64,000 nucleotides of DNA. Source: Flavobacterium omnivorum (GTDB taxonomy: Bacteria > Bacteroidota > Bacteroidia > Flavobacteriales > Flavobacteriaceae). Made by a program: the position numbers and the translations under genes. The notes beneath the pieces were generated by a model. The model was not told the DNA's origin, searched no databases, and saw only the letters and a program-made list of their open reading frames with translations. Shown piece by piece: positions 27,845-36,224 of the stretch (its first letter is position 1; the number at the start of each line of letters is the position of its first letter). The DNA is taken from the NCBI RefSeq assembly GCF_900099915.1, contig NZ_FNDB01000017.1:21018-85017 (forward strand). The letters run 5' to 3'.

Positions 27845-29095
27845 ATGTTAGAAAAAGAAGTAATAAATTTCGAGAAAACGGCTATAGTTGGTATTGTAAC
27901 TCAAAACCAAAGTGAAGAGAAACTACGCGAATATCTTGACGAATTGGAGTTTTTGACTTTTACCGCAGGAGGCCAAGTGGTGAAACGTTTTTCGCAAAAA
28001 ATGGAACGTCCTAATCCTAAGACTTTTGTAGGAACTGGAAAAATTGAAGAGATTCATCTTTTTGTAAAAGAAAATGATATCTCGACTTTGGTATTTGATG
28101 ATGAATTATCGCCTTCACAGCAAAAAAATATATCTAAAATCATTACAGAATGTAAAATTCTGGATAGAACGCACCTTATCCTTGATATTTTTGCGCAACG
28201 TGCCGAAACTTCGTATGCAAGAACGCAGGTAGAATTAGCACAATGTATCTATATGTTGCCTCGATTATCGGGATTGTGGACACACTTGGAGCGTCAAAAA
28301 GGGGGAATTGGAATGCGTGGACCTGGAGAGACAGAGATTGAAACCGACAGACGTATTGTACGAGATAGAATCGCTTTATTGAAAGATAAAATCAAAGCAA
28401 TCGACAAACAAATGGGAACGCAAAGAGGCAATCGCGGTTCTATGGTTCGTGTGGCTTTAGTTGGGTATACTAATGTGGGGAAATCGACTTTGATGAATGC
28501 CGTTGGGAAAAGTGACGTTTTTGTAGAGAACAAACTTTTTGCAACTTTGGACACCACCGTTCGAAAAGTAGTGATCAAAAACCTGCCTTTCTTGCTTTCG
28601 GATACCGTAGGTTTTATCAGAAAATTGCCAACACAACTGGTTGATTCTTTCAAAAGTACGCTGGATGAGGTTCGCGAAGCGGATTTGTTATTGCACGTAG
28701 TTGATATTTCGCATCCGGAATTTGAAGATCATATTGCATCCGTAAACCAAACGTTATTGGACATCAAGGCAAATGACAAACCCGTTATTATGGTATTCAA
28801 CAAAATCGATGCGTACAAGCATTTGACTATTGATGAGGATGATTTAATGACCGAAAAAACGCCAAGACATTACACGCTGGAAGAATGGAAAGCGACTTGG
28901 ATGAGTCGAGTAGGAGAGCAAAATGCGTTGTTCATTTCGGCTACCGAGAAAGAAAATTTCGAGGAATTCAGAGAACGCGTTTACGAAGCCGTAAGACAAA
29001 TTCACATCACCCGTTTTCCGTACAATAAGTTTTTATATCCGGATTATAAAGACGCGGTGGAAAAAGAAGACAAAGACGAAGAAGAAAACGAATAA
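27845..29095 (+). CDS. hflX: GTPase HflX
   Basis: 416 residues. HflX is a ribosome-associated GTPase that splits stalled 70S ribosomes under stress. The N-terminal nucleotide-binding domain (about 1-180) ends in the glycine-rich GGIGMRGPGETEIETDRR linker helix. The G domain has G1 GYTNVGKST (about 207-215), G2 region with DTTV, G3 DTVGF, G4 NKID and a C-terminal alpha/beta tail with an acidic end (EKEDKDEEENE). Single gene, followed by a strong terminator. Confidence 0.97.
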   Translation: MLEKEVINFEKTAIVGIVTQNQSEEKLREYLDELEFLTFTAGGQVVKRFSQKMERPNPKTFVGTGKIEEIHLFVKENDISTLVFDDELSPSQQKNISKIITECKILDRTHLILDIFAQRAETSYARTQVELAQCIYMLPRLSGLWTHLERQKGGIGMRGPGETEIETDRRIVRDRIALLKDKIKAIDKQMGTQRGNRGSMVRVALVGYTNVGKSTLMNAVGKSDVFVENKLFATLDTTVRKVVIKNLPFLLSDTVGFIRKLPTQLVDSFKSTLDEVREADLLLHVVDISHPEFEDHIASVNQTLLDIKANDKPVIMVFNKIDAYKHLTIDEDDLMTEKTPRHYTLEEWKATWMSRVGEQNALFISATEKENFEEFRERVYEAVRQIHITRFPYNKFLYPDYKDAVEKEDKDEEENE

Positions 29096-29119
29096 TTTTC
29101 TCGTAAACATAAAATACAC

Positions 29120-29154
29120 AATCCCTTTTGATATTTTCAAAAGGGATTTTTTTT
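29120..29154 (+). terminator. Rho-independent terminator of hflX
   Basis: A 12-bp stem (29120-29131 / 29137-29148), AATCCCTTTTGA with TCAAAAGGGATT, is followed by eight T. Confidence 0.92.
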
Positions 29155-29245
29155 GGGCATGCCCCAGCTTCCTCTGCGTTACAGCTGCGTCAGGCTGTTC
29201 GCTATAATCTCCCGAAGAAAAATCGGGAGGATTTCCGCTGCCATC
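29155..29245. repeat. G+C-richer intergenic segment with small hairpin, likely dispersed repeat
   Basis: This stretch directly after the hflX terminator is visibly richer in G+C than its surroundings and holds the inverted repeat CTCCCGA...TCGGGAG (29209-29215 / 29223-29229). From memory similar segments (CAGCTGCGTCAGGCTGTTCG type) recur between genes in Flavobacterium genomes. Frames here are not convincing. Confidence 0.4.
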
Positions 29246-29389
29246 CTTCATGTGGTTTAGCGATGACGATAATTTACAAATAAAAAGTCTATTTGATGAT
29301 TTGTAAGATAATTATTAAACTGTATATTTGAAAGTAATACGCTATGTAGTAGCGCCTATATATAAGTTATCTGTAATCATAAAAACTCG

Positions 29390-29833
29390 ATGAAATCAAA
29401 TTTAGTAATCTTTTTGACGTTTTTTATTGTATCGTGCAAAAGCTCAAGTGGTATTTCTTTCGTTGTAGAAAGTATAAATAATTGTTCAGAAGGTTCTAAT
29501 CAAATAGAAGTTGATGAGAAAGCTTATTTTGACGAAAAATCTAAATCATTAATAATCTATATTGGCGAAAACTATAACCAAAGTTTACAAAAATGGATAA
29601 TTCCCCTTTCTGAACTTAATCCAGAAAACGTGTCTTATCAGAATAATGATTTTACACAAGTAGCAACTACGATTCCAAACGGTCTGAAGAAAATTAAGTA
29701 CTATCAAAACGAAATTGAAAATGATAGTCTCAATCAATTTGTGTATAATGTTCATGACTATTGCATGGATAAAAAAAATATAGAAAAATTTATACAACAT
29801 TACAGAAATGGAATAAGAAAAATTGACGAATGA
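29390..29833 (+). CDS. Small hypothetical lipoprotein, 147 aa
   Basis: No family recognised. The lipoprotein signal peptide ends in FIVSC (Cys16). The mature part is mixed alpha/beta, with LIIYIGENYNQSLQKWIIPLSELNPENVSY and a C-terminal amphipathic helix (KNIEKFIQHYRNGIRKID). It is the only gene between two 10-bp inverted repeats (29366-29375 and 29835-29844), a layout that resembles an integron cassette. Cassette genes are often small secreted or defence-related proteins, but nothing here identifies the role. Confidence 0.65.
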   Translation: MKSNLVIFLTFFIVSCKSSSGISFVVESINNCSEGSNQIEVDEKAYFDEKSKSLIIYIGENYNQSLQKWIIPLSELNPENVSYQNNDFTQVATTIPNGLKKIKYYQNEIENDSLNQFVYNVHDYCMDKKNIEKFIQHYRNGIRKIDE

Positions 29834-29834
29834 C

Positions 29835-29969
29835 TACAGATAACCGCCATTTTGAGCTAGCTGTAATTTAGTGGAATTATCGTTTCGCATTAAGTTTTCG
29901 TTAATCCGAAAACTGAGCGGTTACGAACTTCCAGCCATCTCAAAGTGGCATAACGTTAGCGATAATTGT
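29835..29969 (+). repeat. attC-like imperfect palindrome after the small lipoprotein gene
   Basis: The segment opens with TACAGATAAC and closes near GGCATAACGTTAGCG. Inside, CCATTTTGAG and CTCAAAGTGG pair 9 of 10 across about 90 bases, and another pair reads TAACCGC...GCGGTTA. The opening AGATAAC is complementary to GTTATCT at 29366-29372, upstream of the gene, as expected for a cassette whose own 5' end completes its attC site. It does not match the strict RYYYAAC/GTTRRRY consensus at every position, so the call is tentative. Confidence 0.4.
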
Positions 29970-29972
29970 AAC

Positions 29973-30546
29973 CCCACTAGCGCTCGTTTGTCCTCGTTCT
30001 CTGGTGCTCGTCTGCGACGAGTACCTACTTAAATTAAGAAACAAATTATAGCGTTTGCAACGCGGATCGCTAAAACCGGAGTAGCTTTAAATAACTATAC
30101 GACTGTTTTATAGTAGAGTTTCTTAAAATCAATATTTGAAAAGAATGTCTGAGAATTACAAAGTTATCGATAGTACAGTGCCTACTTTTATTACTATAAC
30201 AGTTGTAGACTGGGTAGATTTATTTGTACGACATAATTATTGTACTATTATAGATGAACCCACTAGCGCTCGTTTGTCCACGTTCTCTGGTGCTCGTTTG
30301 CAACGAGTACCTACTTAAATTATGAAACAAATTACAGCGTTTGCAACGCGGATCGCTAAAAGCGGAGTAGCTTTAAATAACTATACGACTGTTTTATAGT
30401 AGCGTTTCTTAAAATCAATATTTTCAAAAAACATGTCTGAGAAATATAAAGTTATCGATAGTACAGTGCCAACTTTTATTACTATAACAGTTGTAGACTG
30501 GGTAGATTTATTGGTACGACCTAATTATTGTACTATTTTAGATGAA
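29973..30546 (+). repeat. Tandem duplication, two copies of a 286/288-bp unit
   Basis: Unit 1 is 29973-30258 and unit 2 is 30259-30546. They match almost base for base, apart from scattered changes and a 2-base indel just before the ATG. Each unit holds the REP-like palindromes (GGTGCTCG...CGAGTACC, GCGTTTGCAACGC) and the first 38 codons of the transposase gene, so the event duplicated the transposase 5' end. Confidence 0.9.
30145..30318 (+). pseudogene. Truncated 5' copy of the REP-associated transposase
   Basis: The first 38 codons (30145-30258) repeat the start of the full gene at 30433 with a few substitutions (MSENYKVIDSTVPTF against MSEKYKVIDSTVPTF). The frame then runs into the second repeat unit and stops at 30318 after unrelated residues. 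It has no HUH motif or Tyr, so it is inactive. It arose by the tandem duplication described for 29973-30546. Confidence 0.85.
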
Positions 30547-30987
30547 TCCTTAAATTATTGTATCAAGGAAAAAGGATTGAGTGTGCATGCTTATGTATAC
30601 ATGACTAGTCATATTCATTTAATTGTAACAGCATTTGACGGTGAGCTGCAAAATGTTATTCGGGATTTCAAAAAATTCACATCAAAAAAACTGATAGAAG
30701 CCATAAAAGAACATCCTGAGAGCAGGCGAGAATGGCTGTTACGGAAATTTAGTTTTGAAGCTCAAAAATCAGGAAGGGCTAAAAATTATAAGGTGTGGCA
30801 AGATGGTTTTCATCCCGTTATATTGGATACTTTAGAAAAAATAGAACAGCGTGTAAACTACATACATTATAATCCTGTTGAAGCCGAAATTGTTTTTAAT
30901 GAAAGAGATTATGTAAACAGTAGTTATAGAAATTATGAAGAAGACAATACTGTTTTTTGTAATGTAAATGTGGATCCTTTTTGGTAA
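30433..30987 (+). CDS. REP-associated tyrosine transposase (RAYT, IS200-like Y1-HUH)
   Basis: 184 residues. Single-strand DNA nuclease of the TnpA_REP class. The HUH pair is in MTSHIHLIVTA (about 56-66). The helix with the catalytic Tyr is VNYIHYNPVEAEIV (about 139-152), and WQDGFHPV before it is a family mark. It is bounded by inverted REP palindromes: GGTGCTCG...TACTTA upstream (30289-30317) and its exact inverse complement downstream (31036-31064), plus GCGTTTGCAACGCG upstream (30339-30352) and CGCGTTGCAAACGC downstream (31003-31016). RAYTs mobilise or maintain such REPs. An ATG start at 30433 is preferred because both tandem copies share it. Confidence 0.9.
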   Translation: MSEKYKVIDSTVPTFITITVVDWVDLLVRPNYCTILDESLNYCIKEKGLSVHAYVYMTSHIHLIVTAFDGELQNVIRDFKKFTSKKLIEAIKEHPESRREWLLRKFSFEAQKSGRAKNYKVWQDGFHPVILDTLEKIEQRVNYIHYNPVEAEIVFNERDYVNSSYRNYEEDNTVFCNVNVDPFW

Positions 30988-31002
30988 TCTGTTTAGATTG
31001 GC

Positions 31003-31064
31003 CGCGTTGCAAACGCTTTATTTAGTTTACATAAGTAAGTAGGTACTCGTTGCAAACGAGCACC
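31003..31064. repeat. Downstream REP palindromes of the transposase
   Basis: CGCGTTGCAAACGC (31003-31016) and a 29-base segment (31036-31064) are inverse complements of the palindromes upstream of the transposase (30339-30352 and 30289-30317). Each can fold on itself. Confidence 0.85.
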
Positions 31065-31086
31065 AGAGTACGAGTGGCAACGGTAT

Positions 31087-31126
31087 AAAAAACAGACCTT
31101 TAGAAATTTTCTAAAGGTCTGTTTTT
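31087..31126. terminator. Bidirectional terminator between transposase and DUF3078 gene
   Basis: A long stem, AAAACAGACCTTTAGAA with TTCTAAAGGTCTGTTTT, is flanked by A- and T-tracts between converging transcripts. Confidence 0.9.
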
Positions 31127-31142
31127 ATAAAAATGTATTTTC

Positions 31143-31991
31143 TTAAAAACCATAATTAACGCCTAATCCAAATACTTCTCTAACCTGAACGGCTTGAATC
31201 GAATTGTCATCATAAATAGCTTGTAAAGCTACGTTAGCCGACAAGTATTTATTGATTTTCATGATGACATTCATTTGGTAATCAACATCTACGTTTTGAG
31301 GATTATCTAAATAATTGGAATATAAATTCAGTCGGTTTTCTACAGACACATTCGTCATGATATTGAATTTATAGTATGCTGTAATACTGGCTCCAAATTC
31401 AAATCGAGTAGAGTTACCTTGCAATACTCCAAACGAAGGTCCAAATTCAGTAAAATGCGGATGAACAACAATCAGTTTTGCAGTCGCTGGAGAAAAATTG
31501 ACACTTAAATTATCACTCTTTTTCCACAGCATTCCTGGTCCCAACTGGAAATAAGCCGGAGAGAAAAAATGGGATATTTTATCGTCATTTTTGTCTAAAC
31601 CAGTGTCCATTTGAGTCTTGAAATTAAAAAACATCGAATAGTACCATTGCCCTTTGGCTTTCTTTCCCCAAAGAGAATTCAGTTCCAGACGATCGTCCGT
31701 TTTTGCGGTTTTTTCGTCTCCTTTTATTTTGGTTAAACCGTATGCTAAAATAAATTTGTTATCCCAAACGATATCTTCTTTTTTATAATTGAAGTCATAA
31801 TTCAGTCCAAAATTCCCCGCAATATTGGAAGTTCCGCCACCGAGCCATTGCTTATTATAAGCCGATTGATTAAAAAGCAGTGAGATATTTCCTTTTTTAG
31901 TCCAATACTTTATCGTGTCTGTTGCTGTTTCTTGGGCGGTAACAGAAAGTGTGGCGAAAATAAATACGAAAGAAATAGCTATTTTTTTCAT
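31143..31991 (-). CDS. DUF3078 outer-membrane beta-barrel protein
   Basis: 282 residues with a signal peptide (MKKIAISFVFIFATLSVTAQ). The rest is amphipathic beta strands with aromatic girdles (YWTKKGNISLLFNQSAYNKQWLGGGTSNIAGNFGLNYDFNYKK) and a C-terminal strand ending in Phe (VFGLGVNYGF), typical of outer-membrane barrels. DUF3078 proteins are commonly the last gene of flavobacterial suf operons; function unknown. It sits 50 bp after the DUF2480 gene on the same strand. Confidence 0.88.
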   Translation of the reverse strand: MKKIAISFVFIFATLSVTAQETATDTIKYWTKKGNISLLFNQSAYNKQWLGGGTSNIAGNFGLNYDFNYKKEDIVWDNKFILAYGLTKIKGDEKTAKTDDRLELNSLWGKKAKGQWYYSMFFNFKTQMDTGLDKNDDKISHFFSPAYFQLGPGMLWKKSDNLSVNFSPATAKLIVVHPHFTEFGPSFGVLQGNSTRFEFGASITAYYKFNIMTNVSVENRLNLYSNYLDNPQNVDVDYQMNVIMKINKYLSANVALQAIYDDNSIQAVQVREVFGLGVNYGF

Positions 31992-32041
31992 GACTTTATA
32001 TTTTTAGTGCTACAATAAAAGTAAAAAAAAATTACAATAAA

Positions 32042-32557
32042 TTAACCTTTCTTTGAAGCTTTGTACAACGGCACAGCTGAGCAGGCCTCACCATACATAA
32101 TACTTCGGGCAAAAGGTTGCAAGTAATGCGCTGCTAATACATAAGCCCGCATTGGAACCGGTTTTCTGGAGCATCCTTTTATGATTACTGGCTTGTTTTC
32201 GTAAACCGAATAGTCTATTTTAGACAGTAACTCTTCATAAAGAGAAGCGTCTAAATCTTCCAAAGTTCCATTGATGATTTTCTTCGCAAATGGCGCTAGT
32301 TGAATGGCAACCAAAATAGAAGCCCAAGCTGGAACAATTGCATTGGTACTGCAATGAATAGCGACATATTGATCTTGATATTGTGACCAATCGTGATTTT
32401 TCAATTCCTCTCTAAAGTCTTTTTCTTTCAATAAAAAACCTTCTAAAAGCCATTGCGCCATATCAATTTGTGTCCGAGTACCTATAGGATAATAATCTTC
32501 AAGATCAAAAACCACCAAAATACTATTGGCAACTTTATTTATAATTTCATCTTCCAT
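32042..32557 (-). CDS. DUF2480 family protein of the SUF operon
   Basis: 171 residues, soluble, no signal. The family signature is visible: NKVANSILVVFDLEDYYPIGTRTQIDMAQWLLEGFLLKEKDFRE, WSQYQDQYVAIHCSTNAIVPAWA and a conserved cysteine in KGCSRKPVPMRAYV. It is regularly found beside sufE and DUF59 genes in Bacteroidota, so a role in Fe-S assembly is assumed from context; no biochemical function is known to me. It starts 8 bp after the stop of the ABC transporter gene. Confidence 0.88.
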   Translation of the reverse strand: MEDEIINKVANSILVVFDLEDYYPIGTRTQIDMAQWLLEGFLLKEKDFREELKNHDWSQYQDQYVAIHCSTNAIVPAWASILVAIQLAPFAKKIINGTLEDLDASLYEELLSKIDYSVYENKPVIIKGCSRKPVPMRAYVLAAHYLQPFARSIMYGEACSAVPLYKASKKG

Positions 32558-32565
32558 ACCATTTT

Positions 32566-34398
32566 TTATTGATAGCCTTCAGCCTGTAGTGTAAACAGTT
32601 GGGCATATAATTTATTGTTTTCCATTAACTCATTATGCGTTCCGGATTCTAAGATCTTACCTTCTTGTAAGACTAAAATGCGGTCTGCCTGTCTCACAGT
32701 GCTAAATCTATGAGAAATTATTACACTGGTTTTATCTTTTATTAATCCTATAAACCGTTCAAAAACTTCACTTTCAGCCTTGGCGTCCAGCGCCGATGTG
32801 GGCTCGTCCAGAATCATAACCTCAGCGTTTTTCATGTAAGCCCGTGCCAATGCGATTTTTTGCCATTGTCCTCCGGATAGTTCCTGACCTTTGGCAAATC
32901 GTTTTCCCAGTTGTTGTTCGTAGCCATACTTTAATTCAGAGACAACTTCGTTGGCCAAACTCAATTCAGCCGCTTTTTGTATTCGTTCGTAATCATTAAT
33001 TTCATCAATTTTTCCGATGGCGATATTTTCTTTCACTGAAAATTCATACTTGAAAAAATCCTGAAAAAGGACTCCAAAATATTCCTGGTAATTGGCCTTG
33101 TTATATCGATTTATATTGATGCCATCAAGTAAAATTTCACCTGATGTTGGCTCGTAAAACCGAAGCAGTAATTTAGTAAGTGTTGTTTTTCCAGCACCAT
33201 TCTGCCCAACGAATGCCATTTTTTCTCCAGCTTTTATAACAAAACTAATGTCTTTTACTATTTGATTATCAGATTCCGGATAAGCAAAATAGACGTTTTT
33301 AAATTCAAATCCGGTTTTGATTTTTTCTGGCAACGGAACCTCCTTTTCATTTTTATATTCGGACGGAATGTCAAGAAAATCAAAATAATCTTTCAGATAT
33401 AAAGAGCTTTCGGATATTCGAGTAAATTTCGAAAAAAAATCTCGCAGACTAGTCATTAAACGATTGAAACTCCCGGATAAAAAAGTTAATTCACCAAGTG
33501 TAATTCCGCCCGAAAGAACTCTGTAAATTATAAAAACATATGCTGCATAATAACTAATTGATCCTAAAACATTAAATAAAAACCCATAACTGGAACGTTT
33601 TACAACGAGCGATTTATTTAATTTAAAATAGCGCGTTGCAAGGGTTTCAAATCTTTCGACCAGAAAGCTAGTTAATCCAAAAAGCTTAATTTCCTTTGCC
33701 GTTTTATCATTAGCGCCAATGAATCTAAGGTAATCCAATTCCCTTCTTTCGGAAGTCCAGCTTCTAGCCAGCGAATATTGTTGTTGACTGAAACGTACTT
33801 CGTTAATAAAAGACGGAAAAATGCTTAAAATTAATAAGACAATTAAATAAGGTTCAAAATAAATCAATCCTATTACAAGCGAAAAGATAGAAATAGTAGT
33901 TTGCGCTTGACCTAAAACATTCGACATTAAATCGACACGACCTGCCGTTTGCGTTCTTGCTCGATCTAGCTTGTCGTAAAATTCAGAATTTTCCAGCAGA
34001 CTAATATCGATTTCATTAGTCTTTTTGATAATTTTAATCGAACTATTGATATTGTACTGATCTCCAAGAATTCCATCGGTAAGTGAAATTGCCCGACCTA
34101 CCAAATCAGATAACACGACGAGTATAAACTCTATTGCTACAGAACGCCATAGCGTAGAATAATCCTTTTCGCCATGTGTTGTAATTTGGATGATGGCATC
34201 AAAAATGAGTTTTCCAACCCATAAAATTGCAACCGGCAACAAAGCTGCAACTAGCCTGCAAAAAGCTGATGTCAAGAATAGCGTTTTGTTAGTACGCCAA
34301 ATTTCTTTGAAAAAGCGGGGTATAAAAAAAAGCGAATCAAAAGAAGATTTTAATCCAATTTTTTGATCGTTTAAAGATTTGGGTTGAGTCCGCGCCAT
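32566..34398 (-). CDS. ABC exporter, fused permease and ATPase (MsbA/MDR type)
   Basis: 610 residues. The N-terminal six-helix permease (about 30-330) precedes the ATPase domain with Walker A GQNGAGKTT (about 400), Q-loop FQDFF, signature ELSGGQWQKIALARA and Walker B VMILDEPTSALD, then H-loop SHR. It probably exports a lipid, peptide or drug as a homodimer; no substrate clue. It is inserted between the DUF59 and DUF2480 genes of the suf operon with only 1 and 8 bp of spacing, so it is cotranscribed although not a usual suf member. Confidence 0.93.
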   Translation of the reverse strand: MARTQPKSLNDQKIGLKSSFDSLFFIPRFFKEIWRTNKTLFLTSAFCRLVAALLPVAILWVGKLIFDAIIQITTHGEKDYSTLWRSVAIEFILVVLSDLVGRAISLTDGILGDQYNINSSIKIIKKTNEIDISLLENSEFYDKLDRARTQTAGRVDLMSNVLGQAQTTISIFSLVIGLIYFEPYLIVLLILSIFPSFINEVRFSQQQYSLARSWTSERRELDYLRFIGANDKTAKEIKLFGLTSFLVERFETLATRYFKLNKSLVVKRSSYGFLFNVLGSISYYAAYVFIIYRVLSGGITLGELTFLSGSFNRLMTSLRDFFSKFTRISESSLYLKDYFDFLDIPSEYKNEKEVPLPEKIKTGFEFKNVYFAYPESDNQIVKDISFVIKAGEKMAFVGQNGAGKTTLTKLLLRFYEPTSGEILLDGININRYNKANYQEYFGVLFQDFFKYEFSVKENIAIGKIDEINDYERIQKAAELSLANEVVSELKYGYEQQLGKRFAKGQELSGGQWQKIALARAYMKNAEVMILDEPTSALDAKAESEVFERFIGLIKDKTSVIISHRFSTVRQADRILVLQEGKILESGTHNELMENNKLYAQLFTLQAEGYQ

Positions 34399-34399
34399 T

Positions 34400-34723
34400 T
34401 TAAAGCATTCCCAATTCTAATTTTGCTTCCTCGCTCATTAAATCTTTGCTCCATGGCGGATCAAAAGTGATTTCTACTTCAGCATCTTTTACATGCTCAA
34501 TCGACTTTACTTTGTCTTCGACCTCTCGTGGTAAACTTTCTGCAACTGGGCAGTTTGGAGAGGTAAGTGTCATTAGGATTTTTACTTCATAATCCGTATT
34601 TACCATCACGTCGTAAATCAATCCTAATTCATATATATCTACAGGAATCTCCGGATCGTAAATAGTCTTTAATATTTTTACGATTGATTCTCCTAATTCT
34701 GTGGTGTCTATCTCTTGTTCCAT
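34400..34723 (-). CDS. SufT-like DUF59/MIP18 iron-sulfur assembly protein
   Basis: 107 residues, one MIP18/DUF59 domain: ILKTIYDPEIPVDIYELGLIYDV, VKILMTLTSPNCPVAESLPREV (the reactive Cys) and VEITFDPPWSKDLMSEEAKLELG. The family works in maturation or transfer of Fe-S clusters. The neighbours sufE and DUF2480 agree. The gene starts 12 bp downstream of the inverted repeat of the GxxExxY cassette. Confidence 0.92.
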   Translation of the reverse strand: MEQEIDTTELGESIVKILKTIYDPEIPVDIYELGLIYDVMVNTDYEVKILMTLTSPNCPVAESLPREVEDKVKSIEHVKDAEVEITFDPPWSKDLMSEEAKLELGML

Positions 34724-34734
34724 TGTTTGAATGT

Positions 34735-35312
34735 TTTAACCATATAAGACATTGAAGGTCATTTAAGGTTTTTGTTTTGAATATTATATTTGTACTTTTT
34801 TATTATTTAGCTTGATTAAATCGTATCAAGAGTATGCTATGTTTATTTTTTATTCTTCCAGATATCTATATCTTTCGTTGACATATGTTTTTTGTCCTTC
34901 TTTAAAAATATGTGTTACATTGAAATTTATCATTAATCCTATAGGAATTTCCAAAAGGTTCATATAGGTTAAAATTTGGGCTTCATGTATTGGTAAAACT
35001 TTTTCGACTGCTTTAAGTTCAACTACTAAACTTTTTTCAACCAATAAGTCACATCTTAATCCTGTTTCAAGTTCTAAACCTTTATAATAAACAGGTATTG
35101 TAAGTTCAGTTTCGAATTCTAAACCTCTAATTGTCAATTCTTTTTTTAAACAGGTATGATAAACACTTTCTAAAAGACCGGGACCAAGATGTTTATGGAC
35201 TTCTATAGCACAACCATTAACCTGATAAATTAAATCTTTTAAATATGTTTTGGTCATAAATTTTTCGTTTTTATTCTGACTTATATGACCTTAAATGTCT
35301 TATATGGTTAAA
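34735..35312. mobile_element. Single-gene cassette (GxxExxY) bounded by 33-bp inverted repeats
   Basis: The ends 34735-34767 and 35280-35312 are inverse complements over 33 bases with about two mismatches (TTTAACCATATAAGACATT... on the left). Between them lies one gene. The cassette fills exactly the gap between sufE and the DUF59 gene. No clear target duplication is visible. The mechanism is unknown. Confidence 0.6.
34850..35257 (-). CDS. GxxExxY family protein
   Basis: 135 residues. It carries the defining motif near the N-terminus: HKHLGPGLLESVYHTCLKKEL (G-L-L-E-S-V-Y), then FETELTIPVYYKG, LRCDLLVEKSLVVELKAVEKVLPIHEAQILTYM and IGLMINFN. The D-x(~10)-ELK pattern (CDLLVEKSLVVELKAV) looks like a PD-(D/E)XK nuclease core, so a nuclease-like fold is suspected, though activity is unproven. 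It is unrelated to Fe-S assembly and lies inside inverted repeats in the suf operon, which marks it as an inserted cassette. Confidence 0.92.
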   Translation of the reverse strand: MTKTYLKDLIYQVNGCAIEVHKHLGPGLLESVYHTCLKKELTIRGLEFETELTIPVYYKGLELETGLRCDLLVEKSLVVELKAVEKVLPIHEAQILTYMNLLEIPIGLMINFNVTHIFKEGQKTYVNERYRYLEE

Positions 35313-35327
35313 CGAATTAGTTCGGAA

Positions 35328-35747
35328 TCAATTCTGTGCATTGAACGCCAAAGCATACATTTTAATATTTTTTATCATCGATACCAATCCGTTAGCTCGC
35401 GTTGGCGATAGGTGTTCTTTCAAGCCTATTTCATCAATAAAATTCATGTCGGCTTCTAGGATATCCGATGCTTTTTGATTGGAGAAAGTCCGAATCAATA
35501 TCGCAATGATTCCTTTGGTCAAGATGGCATCACTATCAGCGGTGAAAACAATTTTATCGTCTGTTTGTTCCCCTTGCAACCATACTTTCGATTGGCAGCC
35601 TTTGATGATGTTATTTTCGGTTTTGTATTCTTCTTTGATTAGCGGCAGTTTTTTTCCTAATTCGATGATGTATTCATACCGTTCCATCCAGTCGTCAAAC
35701 ATGGAGAACTCATCAACAATTTCTTCTTGTATCTCTTTAATTTTCAT
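35328..35747 (-). CDS. sufE: SufE sulfur-acceptor protein
   Basis: 139 residues, cytoplasmic. SufE takes persulfide sulfur from the cysteine desulfurase SufS and passes it to the SufBCD scaffold. The acceptor Cys is in IIKGCQSKVWLQ (about 52), and TKGIIAILIRTFSNQ and HLSPTRANGLVSMI are family blocks. The distance to sufS (two genes away) and the same strand support its operon membership. Confidence 0.95.
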   Translation of the reverse strand: MKIKEIQEEIVDEFSMFDDWMERYEYIIELGKKLPLIKEEYKTENNIIKGCQSKVWLQGEQTDDKIVFTADSDAILTKGIIAILIRTFSNQKASDILEADMNFIDEIGLKEHLSPTRANGLVSMIKNIKMYALAFNAQN

Positions 35748-35770
35748 AATTAGCTGATTTTGTTTCCGTA

Positions 35771-36205
35771 TTACTCTTGTTTAACAAATGAATTTATCTT
35801 AACAACGAATTTCTTTATTTCCTTTGGCGGAAAGCCATGATCAAAACCTGTTGTATCATAGATTTTGTCTTTGTAATTGATTGTTAAGTTGGCAATAGCT
35901 GCACCATCATGAAAACGCTTTTCAGTTGGTGCTTTCAGTTCGGATAACCGATCTAATTCTAACGCTTTGAAACAAGCCACAACTTCTTTCCAATCGGCAT
36001 CACTAATTTTTATGGGCGCCGCTTTATCATTTCCATCTCTGTCTTTAGAAACAGTGATTGTCTGATTTTTCAGGGTGATTTTTTGATAAAAACCTCTGGT
36101 ATTGGCGGTGTATTCAATTACGGCGTTTTGCATATCTTGAGCCTTAGCACTATCGCAACCGTTGCTTAAGAAAATAGTAAGGAATAAAATAGATAGTATT
36201 TTCAT
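35771..36205 (-). CDS. Hypothetical lipoprotein between sufS and sufE
   Basis: 144 residues; the signal peptide ends in LSNGC (Cys17). The mature part is a compact alpha/beta domain (NAVIEYTANTRGFYQKITLKNQTITVSKD, GAAIANLTINYKDKIYDTTGFDHGFPPKEI). No named family recognised. Similar lipoproteins occur in flavobacterial suf operons, as far as I recall, but the periplasmic location argues against a direct role in Fe-S assembly. It is spaced 19 bp from sufS and 23 bp from sufE. Confidence 0.75.
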   Translation of the reverse strand: MKILSILFLTIFLSNGCDSAKAQDMQNAVIEYTANTRGFYQKITLKNQTITVSKDRDGNDKAAPIKISDADWKEVVACFKALELDRLSELKAPTEKRFHDGAAIANLTINYKDKIYDTTGFDHGFPPKEIKKFVVKINSFVKQE

Positions 36206-36224
36206 GTGACTTTAATTTTGGTTT

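Noticed and set aside
30145..30318. A separate 60-residue gene
   Set aside because: Its first 38 codons duplicate the transposase start and the rest reads through repeat sequence, so it is a by-product of the tandem duplication.
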